Under the pieces are notes generated by a model that was not told where the DNA came from, did no database searches, and was given only the letters and a program-made list of their open reading frames with translations. The position numbers and the translations under genes are program-made. A stretch of DNA of 64,000 bases from Symsagittifera roscoffensis. Its lineage: Eukaryota; Xenacoelomorpha; Acoela; Convolutidae. Shown one piece after another: positions 10,601 to 22,600 of the stretch (positions are counted from its first letter, which is position 1; every line of letters begins with the position of its first letter). Location: contig NC_087064.1 of the NCBI RefSeq assembly GCF_963678635.1, forward strand, positions 9,525,671-9,589,670, in the 5' to 3' direction.

Positions 10601-13600
10601 AAATCAAAATAGATTGTGCTATGTGCGCGCAAGTTTGAGTTTGTAACAACTTTCTACCCAAAATATGAAAAAAAAATCAACAGTCCCAAAGTCCCAATTG
10701 TTTTACCGTGATTTTAAAATCTTTTGTGAAGTTGAAAAAATCAAATTATTCGACTTCACAAAGTATGATAAAATCACGGTAATACAATCGGGTCAGATTT
10801 ATTACAATACTTCAGAAAGTAAGTCACAATGTACCAAAAAATTGTGTTAAATGAGCGTGTCTTTATTCATGTTCAGAGCACGTCTTTGTTCGTTTTAACA
10901 ACAACTTCGATTAAAAAAAACATTTAACGAACTCGAAACTGATTTGCATCATCAGTGTAATCAAGCTCAGGACAGTTGCGTACGAAAACGAGATGATTGG
11001 TGTCCTGTGCTGTAACTTGTAAAAAAAAGTTAGGACTTTTGAAATCAAGCGCTCAGATTAAGAAAAATGGAACAGTATTATGAGGAGCTTTTCCTTTTTC
11101 CAAACTTCATTGAACTCTACCATTACTGCTGTGGTAAATTTGGCGCTCTAGTTGTTGATATGGGTCTTGTTTTATACCGTCTTAGAAATCAGAACTTTAC
11201 AAAAATAATCTGAGGTGAAATATCTTTTTACATTTGAACTCAAGAAGTCATTATCTTCAATAGGGTATAAAAAAATTTTGTTGAAAATTTTTATTTCGAT
11301 CGGTGAAAATTGACTGAATAAAAAAACCACACCGAGCATAATATTCTGTTTTCTTCGAAAGTCGGAACAATTAAGTTCGGCTGGTAATTTTCCAAACTCT
11401 CAATGCAATTACCCCAACTATATATATTGAATGTTGAGCATTTTTTACATACGATCAATTGATGGAAGCGTATGACAAGCATTTTATTTGTATGAATTGT
11501 ATGACAAGCATGTTTTGTGTACCGAGATCAACATGGGAACTCAAGATTCCATTTTGTATTCAATATGAGTGGATGGAGCAAGTTTTTGGAAAATCAGCCC
11601 ACTCTTGAAAATTAGTTTCCAAAACACAACGGTGTCTCGTAATAAAGCGGATAGCCAGCGAACTTTAAACTAGTTTTTATTGTCTATGTGTTGACAGAAG
11701 GGAAAGATTGGGGGGAGTCGTTTCCGAACTGCGATGGAATCCGACAGAGTCCGATTGACATCCAATCAGAGGCGGTCTTGTCAGCTCACTATTTGTCTCC
11801 CTTTTTCTTCTCCGAGGCATTCTACCGTCCGGTGCAAAAAGCGACTCTGAGCAATACTGGACATGGCTTCAAGGTTAGCCCAGGCTTGTTTCTTGATTCC
11901 AGTTCGAAGAGATACTTAATTCAAGTTTTTCAATACATAAAATGAAAAAAAGACTGCTCGTATCAGGGCGAAGCCCTGAATGTTCCGACTGTTTTTTTTA
12001 AGGTCCTGGAGCAGTAATAACATGAAAAAGCTAAATGTATTAAAACAAAATTAAAATTTTTTTGTTATAAATGAGATGTTTTGTATCAACATTCCCCCAC
12101 ACGTCATAGTAAGAACAAAGTGATAGATTTTCTCCTATTAACAGATCAATTATGGCAAATAAGCTTCCTTCAACCAATTTGGAATGATTTTTAAGACGAA
12201 TTAAATCTCCGCTGACGCGTTAATAGCGCGAAATATTTTGCGCTTTAATGGTCCCAAATTTTTGAACCACCATAACTTTACAAAAAATGATCACACGTGA
12301 AATATCTTTTCAAAATTAAGCTCAAAACCAACAATACTATTTGGATGATATAAAAAAAGCTGTCAAAAATTTCTAGTTAAAAAGTCGAAATTTGTCTGAA
12401 GAAAAAAAACCCACCCAATATTCCGTTACTTTCGTTACGAAAGTCAGAACAATAAATATTTCAGTGATTGTAATTGCGGCTGTCAATTTTCTAACCGAAA
12501 ATGAAATCAAACAAGGATAGCATGTGGCTGTGCAAGTAGGACATAATGTTCCAATCATAATGTGACATATAAATATATAAATATATCACTCCAGCCATTA
12601 CGCCGATTATTCTAGGTAAAGCCTGCTCACACCCCTCAAAAATCAAAATATTCCAGAGTGATTTTTATCGATATTGGTTTTTCTCGTCACTTTAGTCAAA
12701 TACTGATATGACATTTTTTTTTGTAACTGGTTTTTCTCGACATTTTTTGTCATTTTTTGGAAAATTTTTTGTAATTTTTTCGATAACGTTCGAATGAAAA
12801 CTGAAAGGGCTTTAAAGTTTTATAACGATCGACCCATTCCTATGATTATTCGTGGCTCCTGGTTTTGCGTGGAAAACAAAAAAATGATAACTAAAACGAA
12901 AAAAACTAAAACACACCCGAACTGAAAGTTCCTTCCCATTTTCAATGGTCAGAGCAAAAACATCAGTGGTACTATGTTTATACGTTGGATGAAAGAAATT
13001 TTTTGATCATATGACTCTTTTTGTTAAATTTTTGAAGTTTATCACTTACAAAAAGCCTCGTGAAACTTCAAAGCTTTGTTCAAAGTTATACCAAAATCAG
13101 ATAAACTAATATCTCGAAAACTTGCCAAAATTAAAACTTAGCAAATAAGGTTCACACGGCCTTTTCACGGGAAGACATTATAAAACAGCCTCGTTTCGAA
13201 ACAACTATAAAATATCGCCAGAAATTGCGTAAAACCGCCTTGAAATGAGATTTTTGTTGTATTAATGGATTAATTAGCATTGTTAAAGCTTTAATCATTT
13301 CAAATAGTTTTCATAGATTATTTCTAAAAAAAACTTTTATTTTTTAAAAGATCCTGAACTCTAGATGCAGCTCTGCTCAATTCGAGTACTCGCATAAAAA
13401 AAAGTTAAAAGGTGTTTGTAGATGAATATTGAAACTTAATCAATGCAACTTGAAAAAAAAGTTGCTTAAGACGCCAAGAGCTCGTGAAATATAAAATATT
13501 TACTTGAACAATAGAAAAAAATTACTATGGTGTTTTGATTACTGAAAACTTTAGTGACTTGGTTATAGAAATTAAGTAATCAAAAAAACTAATCTATCAA

Positions 13601-16600
13601 CTTCATTCAATTCGATGGGCGCATATTCAACTAAGACTAATTTAGCCCTAATTAATTCATTCAAGACAAAAATTCAGAAACGGTTATCAATAACTCAAAA
13701 AAGTGACATTTGAATAGTTATTCAAGACCAAACTAGCAACCACCGACACAGTACTTTTGGCTGCAAACACTTCCAAATCAAGGGGGAAAAAACAAAGGGT
13801 TGGATTTTAGATTACGTACCCGTGCTGTCAAAAATCAAAGCCAAAAATTTTGATACTTTGAAGTATTTGTTTCATACGTCTACTTGTATGAAAACTCTAA
13901 GATTTCTAATCACCAGTATTTGTGATGAGGTGTTTGAGTTGAGAGGTGGAATGAGATAGAAAGAATTGAGATCGAAGGAATTGGCAGGAATGAGATCAAA
14001 GTGATAGGAATTGAGATCGATGTTGGGTGTGAGGCAGAATTGAGAACAAACCAGGCAGGAATTGATATCTAACCTAGCCTGAGTTAAGATAGAAGTTGGG
14101 TGTACGTTGACAGGGATTGAGATCGAAGTTGGGTGTAAGATGCGGGTAGGATTTGAGATCGAAGTTGATGTTAAATTGGCATGAAATGAGATCAAACGCT
14201 TGATAATTCAATTAGTAGCTTAAATAGTAGCAGTAGTTAGGACAAAGCTCGCTAGTGACCACCTGGTAAATAAAAGATTTGATTTAAAATGCTACTATGT
14301 ATGTAACTTCAATCCGCAAACAAAACGCAGGTTGCGCCTTCATATCGGATATTCAGCTTACAATTTGTTGATTCCACAACAGCTAATTTTTTTTACATCT
14401 TTATTTCATTTCTTAATTGTGGATTCCACAAACTGTTCCCAATTCTGCAAACCTTGATGCGAATTCCGCAAATTTGCTTAGTTTTTTATCGATTTTGAGC
14501 GGTTCAGTGTTTTAGTAATTTTTTTGTGGAACCCGAACCAGCAAGGAAGATCAAAGAAACGTAGCAACGCTGAGGTTTCCGCGCGCGACTAATCTAATTT
14601 TGCTTCTTGTGGAATCCGCTTTTAAATTCACAAAATGCACAGTTTGGCCTCTTAATGTTGTAACTTTTCAAGGGTGGCCAAAACAATCGAGAATTTTTGG
14701 ATGACTTATGATCAGAATTGAGATCAAAAGATTCTTCAGGCCTTTAGGTACGGCTGATGACCTTTAACCTGACCAAGTTCGATTAACAAGCTTCGTATCC
14801 GGTGGTTCGAGGTCCGCGACCCAAAACATTCGGGCAAAATAGGTTGCGCGCCCGAAATTTCGCAGTCGCGCTGAGGTTTTTAGTCACGAAAGATCGCGAC
14901 TTAAGACGCGCAGGGTCCGGAAAGTAGAGACTCAAACGCAGTACGGTTGCGCCATCGGTTGGGAAAGCTGTGACTGAAATAGAGATTTCGTAGGGATTAA
15001 TTGCGATACAACATCAAAGCGCCATTTTTGGGTTAATAAAAGAAATTTCGGATTTCTTTACTCATTGTCAAGAAAAAATTGCTTTGAAAAAAATTGCAGA
15101 CTCAAAACTCTGCAAAACTCGTAAAAAAAGACAAAATTTAATCTGCACTTACTTGACTTACTTATTTTCATCGCTTCTTAGCTAATTTTAAACTTTTCTT
15201 TGGTCGAGAAAGTCGAAATATGCCGATTTTTAATCGAGCAAGATGAAAAATAATCGAGAAACTCGATCTGGGAAAGCATATTATAATCTGCGTGTCGAAA
15301 TATTCATCTTGAGCAAAAGCAAACTTTTGGTTTTCTGCATTGATAATTGGTAGGAGTTACTTATCTGTTACTATCCTCGCAACTCTGGAGACGAAACTGT
15401 TGATCTTTTTAAAGGTGTCAGTGGATGGGAATGGGCTGAATATGGGTGGGGGTGGACTAACCCACAGACGCTACGAGTTGCTTCAGTTCCATGCACACTG
15501 GGGAGACCACACGAGGTTCCCGATGGGATCGGAACATACGGTTGACAAGCGACAATATCCGGCCGAGGTATGTTCGAAACTCAATATGGTTTAGTAACCG
15601 TTATTTTCAAATAATATCCGTTTGACACCGCTCGACTAATTTTGAAATCGCTAAAACAAAACCAATTTTATTGGAAAAAATAAGAAGCAGGAAAAAGTTT
15701 TCCAAGCTAGTGCTGGTGTAAATGATCATGCATTATGCAGTTCAAGACAACAAAATTACAATATTTTTGAACAAAAAAAAACAAAAAAAAAACCTAACAA
15801 AATTCGAAGTTTTCAAAGAGCGACTGCTTTTTTAGCTCAAAGCATAACGTCAGCCAAGAATGCCTAGCACTAAAGGTTTCATAAGTTAAAGGGTTCTATA
15901 GGCATTCGATAAATTGACCACCCATACGGTTTCTTCTTTGGTGCTATTCAATTATTCAATGACATCGGTTTTCGGCCGACCGACCTTTTAGTTTTTCTTG
16001 GGTGCTGTTGGCGCCATTTAAATTTAGTTTTTATTGGAGTACTTGCGCCCAAAAACATGTTTAGAAACGCCGACTTTTTGGTTATTGGAGATCTTAAAGC
16101 GTTTACAAAACCGCGATCCTTTGAACAATCATGGGATCGAACCCCTGAGCGGAATTAGTCCAATCATGATGGAAAGCGACCTTTTAGATACATCTTGAAA
16201 ATTTCATAAAATTCTCGAGGTGTTTTTTTAAAATTTTTTAGGCATTCCTTGATTATCTTCATTAAGTTGGCTGTTTCAGTTTCACTTTGTATTCAAGAGC
16301 AAAGAAACTTCTACTTTGGCCGTCTTGGGATTCTTCGTTGAGGTATGTATTTAGTTCTATTATTTCGAAATCAATCTAAAGACAATGAGTCAGGCATTAA
16401 AAGTTCCGTTCAAAAGAGTGTTAAAAAATAACTGATAACTGGTAAAAACTTTGTATCTGTTACTTGCCTCGCCACTCTGGATACTCAAAAGTTGATTTTT
16501 TAAAAGTAATGAAAATAATAAACTGTTTTCAGGCTAATGCCCAAGTGGAATTTGTTATAATCCGCTAGCCTGAGAGAGAGTCCTGAGATTTTCTGGTACA

Positions 16601-19600
16601 TTTTCTGATAATTTTTTTCTTATTTTTTTCTCAATTCATCTCTCAATTTTTATCGGTATCAACCAAAACGCAAAAAAAAACGAAGAAAAAGAAAAAAGAA
16701 AACGCATATTTGAAAATATGACAAAAAACATGTTGAGATGTTACAGTAATATTCCTAGCTATAAATTATGGTCAATAGAGCATCCTTGTTTAAAATAAGC
16801 TATCTAAGAAAAGGTGTTTTTCTTCTGTTTTAGGCTGTTTTGGACTCTTTTTTGGTAAACTCATTGCAAATTTTTCCTTATTTAAAGACGCATCTGGTCA
16901 GTTTTTTTTTCTTATACGCAGTGAGTTTTTTGTTTGGTAATTCGCACCAGTCGTGAAACTTTCGAGTTTCTTTTTTGTTTTGATATTTTACTTAGATCTT
17001 TTTCAGTTATTACGATGCGTAAGTATCTACTGGGATATTTTTTCAGATTATTTTATTAAAGGTGTTAAAATTTCGAAAAAATGAAAATCAGTAAAAGTAT
17101 ACATTATAAATCAGCTGACCTCATTAAAACGAATCTAAGCTTCATGAAATTGTTCTGTATAATCTCTTTCTTCAGATCTTTATCCTGATTTTTTCTTGAC
17201 ATTTGTTTGGAGTACCATATAATAAAACTCTATATGGAATGATACGTTGCACAAACGATTTGCTTACGTGTATTTTTTCTTAGAAGCTTACTTAATTGTT
17301 GAAAGGAACCGCAAAATGTATTTATTTTTCTTCCTGAGAAAAGAAACGGGAACGAAAAACTCAAATTGTTGTCTTTTGTTATTCCCAAATACCTAATTGA
17401 TTTCACGTTTTCAATTTCACGTTGATTCATGTGCAATCCATTTTTTCCAAATTAGTTGCTTATAGTCATTGGTATTGAGGGCGAGAATGTTTTCTTTCAG
17501 CCAATTTTTAGTTTTTTTTTAGTGCTGGTTGATTCTATTGATCTAATGAGTCATCTGATGAACTTAAAGTAACAGTGTCTTCAGCATAAAGAAAGTATGA
17601 GAATTATGTTGACTGGAGGATAAATCAGTTGTGAAGCTAATAGAAAGAAGTCGACCTAAAACCGAGCCCTGTGGCACTCAATAACAAATTTTATTGGTGC
17701 TGTTTTTTTAAAAAGATACTGAAACTGTGATCTATATTGAAAATATGATGTCAAAAGATTCAAAAATTGGACCACGCAGTCCATAAGAGTAATATTTTCC
17801 TAGAGGTTGTATATCATCGACCGTCTCGAAAGCTTCTTTATATTAAGAAAAGTACATTGCGTTAATTTCTTTTGGTTGTCTCGCTCAAGTCGGATTGTTT
17901 CAGTAAGTGACGCTACTGCATCAATTGATCTTGATCTTGTTTGATACCAACTTGTGTAGTCTATAGAAAATTTTGATCCTTAAAATACTTGTTTTTTTCT
18001 AGGTTATTTTTTTGAAGTTAATTTTTCTGTAGTAAATTATTTTACCTAAAACTGGAAGTAATTAAATTGGTCTGTAGATTTCTGGTTTAAGTTCAGATCC
18101 TTCCTTATGAGTCTTTTTGCAGCTTTTAAGCACGCTGGGAAATGTTTTTTATCAATTCACTTTTGGATCAAATTTTTCAGCACTGGGGTTATTTCATAAG
18201 CTTTTGAATTCAAGAAAACATAACTTAAATTGAAACAATTTGCACTGTAATTTGGTTTTTTGAAATAAATTCAAGAATTTTAGCCATTTCAAACGGTCTT
18301 AAAAGCTTTGTTCTTAAGTTTTAATGTTGTTTCTTAGCTTTCCTGCTGTTTTATTTCAGCTAATTTTTCTCATCTTCTTGAAAAACAAGCATTGGAAAAT
18401 TCGACTTCTCGTACATCGAAAACTTCGCTTTTATTTCTTAGTTTACTTTTACCAGTAACCTCATTGACAATTTTGAATAGTCCTCTGCAAATATTTTCAG
18501 TCTTTGTGTTAAATTTCTGTTGGTAGTGTGTTACTTTTGTCCCGTACCAGATGGTTATTTTTTTGCACATTCATTGAATTTTTCACTGTTTTTGAAAATT
18601 TTTTTCAGTGAGATGGAGTTGCAAAAGTTTGTATTTTTATTATTGGCTGCTTTTTAATGGAGTTATCTATCCATACTTTTTACTTTTCCATCTTGTTTCT
18701 TTTTCTGCCAAAAAACTGTCTAATATTTGTTTACATTGCAACCAATTTGCGAAATGCGTTTTTTCAATTCAGATGGGTGAAGCTGTTACAATCATCTGAC
18801 AGTTTTATCCCGAGTTCTTTACAGGTTCTGTATAAGTCTTAAATTGTTTGATTTGAAATGTAGTTTGACTTATGCTCGAGGTTATTTGATTTAACATCTG
18901 ATAATTCCAAATCCTCCGTAAAGTAAAGTTTGTCGCTTCCGCCTCTTTTCGTGCAAAAACTTGTGGCAATCTTATGATGGTCATCAATTGTGTAAGCAGA
19001 TTTAATTTGTTCTTCTTTCAGCCGATTTGCAGTATTGCAAACTGCAATTGATTTTTTTTCAAAAAAATTTTTAAAAACTTTTCGTGTTTCGAATTTTTTT
19101 TGTAATGATCGCGCATTTTGTAAAAACAAAACACGTATCTATTTTCATCCGTTTTCGAATTTGGTAACCTGATGTTTTAGTTCGACAGAAAAAAGCAAAC
19201 AAATGAGTTAATACAAAAGATGCAAAAAGCTTAGAAGCTTTTATATATTTTTTTACTAATTTTTGTACGACTTGTTTTCTTACTTATAAAAAACAAGTCA
19301 TAAAAAATTTTAAAAAATATATACAAAAACATATAACGTGTAAACAGTTTGATAACGATGTTGGGAGGCCCCACGAAATCATAAGTCACCCAACCAAATT
19401 ATTTTGAGTAATTTTTCTTTTCGTTCTTTTTTGAGCTCGTTTCTGAGTGTCCCTTGACTCTTTGCTGAGCCATGCGTACTTCAAAGAATAAGAATAATGC
19501 TCGCGGAAGTCACAGGCAGGACAAACAGAACTGAATGTATATCAGAAGTTTATGTTTGCTTATGAAAAATTGAGAAAGTGGCTTTTTTACGTTTGAAAAA

Positions 19601-22600
19601 ACAAGTGAGGCATCAAAAACACACAATAAAAATAAGGTCAGAAAACTGTCTTGTTTTCTGTTCACAAGCAGTTTATAAGCAAAGATTCAGTCAGGCTTTT
19701 ATATCAAGGCAAGAGGTATCATTTAGCTCATATGTTTATCTCAATTGAACTTTATCAGTCTATTCGGCTCATGATTTTTTAGGGAATTTTGAATTCGCAT
19801 CATTGGATTTTTTTGCTCATTTCCATTTGCTACGAAAATTGACACAAGGTAAGAATTAGTTGTGGTTATTGGTCCCATGTCACTTGCAAACATTCTAAGT
19901 TTCGCATCGCACTCAGACAAAGGCTCCCAAATATGAATATTGTTTCAATATATAGGATTTGTTGTCATCGTGCACGGTATTCCTCGTCTTTAACATCGAA
20001 ACAGACAAGTGTGATAAGGGTGTCGAAGTCTGGATTGCGAATAATCAAGCAGAAGTTGTCAATATATTTCCGTGTTGACAAAAAAGTGTAACATACAAAA
20101 GCATGCGATAAAAATTGCTCATCATGTAATTTCATACAATTTTAAGGAACAAAAAAATTGTACGAAAATGCAAAAAAAGCAATTTTTTCCATGACATGAA
20201 ACCTTATTACAAGCGTTTTTTGCCACACTTTGGAAATTAATAACAAGCTTTTTGCAATAATTTTTATCACGAAAGTTACAGAATGAAGTCGTATGATAAG
20301 CACTTCTTTCAAATTCTATGAAACTGAATGATCGGCATTCTTTCCAGAAAGGTAAATTCAAACAACTGTTTCGAAATTTCGTTAAGTTCAATAACACAAA
20401 ATTCAAAAGTTTCTATCATAAGAAAATCCAGAGTTAATTGGCAGTTTTCACGCAGATAAACTGCATCTGGTGATATTAGCTATGTAATCTAAAGTCAACA
20501 TTTTTACTCAGACTTAATTTTTGGTATATGGCTTAGAAAAATTTTATTTTTGAACTTTGGTGTTGAGAAAAGAGGCCTGTTTTTTCACAAATTTGGTTTT
20601 ACCATAGCATTTGAAAAAAAAACTTTTAAAAAACGTTTTTTGCGGTCATTTATTTTCTTAAATCGTTCATTTGAGCGCGTAAAGGAGTTTGCCATCAAAT
20701 AAGGGATATAAATATTCATTTATGAAAATGTATGTTGAATTTTTTCTTGTTCAAACTGCTTTTGATGCCAAAAATGATCTCAGGTAACCAAAACTGCCCC
20801 TAAATTGTAAGCCAGTCTTAAATCAATTTAAAATAATTTTCGAACAAATAGTTTCAATAAAGGCTCCATATTTGAGAATAATTGAAAAATATTTTCTTGT
20901 ATAGACGTCAACCTGGGTATATATATTTCAAACAGATTTCATGAACTTTTGGCTTCTAACTTGAATGATTGGATTGGTTTTTACTAGCGTACCAGCACGC
21001 AATTTTTTTTGAAATTGAAATGGCTTTCTTTCTGCTCTGAAACAATTTTGTACAGTCATTGGTTCGCTTTTTAACCCATTCAGCGTCCCCACTTGCGCTA
21101 ACACAATTAATTAAAAATCATCTGCCATAGCCAAATACGAAAAATATGCTGCCAGTTCTAGCTTATTGTTCCGACTTCCGATATGAAAGTAACGGAATAT
21201 TTGTGCTCAAGCGGATTTTTTTTCAGACAAGTTTCGACTTTTTGAGTAGCGATTTTTGGCGAATTTTTTTAAATATCATTTAAAAGGTGTTGTTGTTTTG
21301 AGCTTAAATTTGAAAAGTTATTTTTACCTGTAATCATTTTTTGTAAAGTTATGGGGGTTTAAAGATTGCCATTTTGGCCAATTTGTGACAATTAACCCGC
21401 GATATATTTCATGCTATTAAACGTAAGTGGAGATATAACCCGTTTTAGAAATCGTTCCAAATTGGTTGAAAGAAGCTGATATGCCATAGTTGATTTGTTA
21501 CAAGGAGCAAAATCTATCCTTTTCTTTTTTATGTGGCGTGTGGCGTGAGATTCTCAAAAATCTCAAATTTCAAAATAAAAATTTTCATTAAATTTAATAA
21601 ATTTTAATTTTTTTTATGATTACTGCTCCGTAAACCTTAAAAGGCAGTCGGAACATTCAGGGCATCGCCCTGATATGAGCAGTCTTGTATTTATTTATGT
21701 ATATACAATTATAGAGCTGTTATTAAAAATTGAATGCAAAAAATTTATAAAAGAAGATTGAGCGGTCGTGTTTGAATAGATTGATTTGTTAATAGGATCG
21801 AAATCTATTCTTTTGTTCTTTATTTGTGGTGATGATTTCAAAAAAAAATCAAATTTTGGAAAAAAAAACTTCATTTTATTTTATTACATTTAATTTTTTA
21901 AATGTTAATACTGTTCCATAAACCTTAAAAGGCCGTCGAAACATTCAGGGTTTTGCCCTGATACGAGCAGTCTTGTTTGAATTTCTGAGCCTTTTAGACA
22001 TTTAGTTTACAAAATTAGCATCAAATGATTATTTGGAAAACAATTGATATAATAGCAGAGAATCGGTTTTTAGTTACTCGAGAACGCGCAAAAACGTCAA
22101 TTTCTTTAATTATGATATTATGCTTCAGATATTATAAGAAAAAGTGTTTTCATGATAAAACAATTGGTTCATGAGTCATTTTGTACGTCGTTAGCGGTTT
22201 TGAACTGATATTCTACTCTCACATTTTGTTTCGGTTATCCTATACCTGCCTTAGATTATTTGTGTTCATGTTGTTTAATGTTCCTACGCTTATCAGTGAA
22301 AAAAACAATTGATTTTCTCGACAAAACAGCAGCTGAAATACCAACTCATTCTTCGAAAACTAAATTACATTGGTTACATTAACCGACCATGGGGAAGGTT
22401 CTCATGCTTGAGGGACAGAACGCTTGAAAAAACTTCAACCAATCAAAATCGTTAAGCGTTTCTATTGGCTAAAATCGAAGTCAACATTAACAGAAAATGT
22501 ATTAAATCAGTGGAAAATAATCAAAAATATACAAATTGCAGGTTACAACCGCATTACTTTTTTGGTAACCATCAACATTATTGAGTTCAAAATCATAAGA

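Larger units (their letters stand above)
4610..11697 (+). other. Intron 1 (7.1 kb)
   Basis: Donor GTAAGT, acceptor TTGACAG. It contains an R2 repeat (5236-5425), a cluster of GATTATAATC repeats with a 30-bp perfect palindrome (about 5745-5930), long G and C runs (6171-6275), a possible LINE ORF1 relic (9804-10139, minus), a short Helentron-like copy (9094-9317), a long hairpin (10693-10792) and a further Helentron-like remnant (about 11190-11372). The remainder, notably 6400-9090, shows nothing I can name. Confidence 0.75.
11874..15414 (+). other. Intron 2 (3.5 kb)
   Basis: Donor GTTAGC, acceptor TTTTTAAAG. It holds a full-length Helentron-like element (11951-12455), a degenerate GAGATCGAAGTTGGGTGT minisatellite (about 13930-14200) and a short dispersed repeat shared with 47690-47752 (14587-14665). 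The remainder shows no feature. Confidence 0.7.
17100..19140 (-). mobile_element. Decayed CR1-type LINE, antisense in intron 4
   Basis: Read on the minus strand from 19130 to 17100 it shows, in order, an endonuclease-like start ([11 protein letters not shown], then KRGG), a linker ([12 protein letters not shown]), a reverse-transcriptase box [11 protein letters not shown] near 17680, an active-site-like [10 protein letters not shown] near 17590 (family YADDT), and a late block SIRYLGI...NNLSF with [12 protein letters not shown]. The frames are broken many times. It lies antisense to the host gene, as is common for intronic LINEs. Confidence 0.7.
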
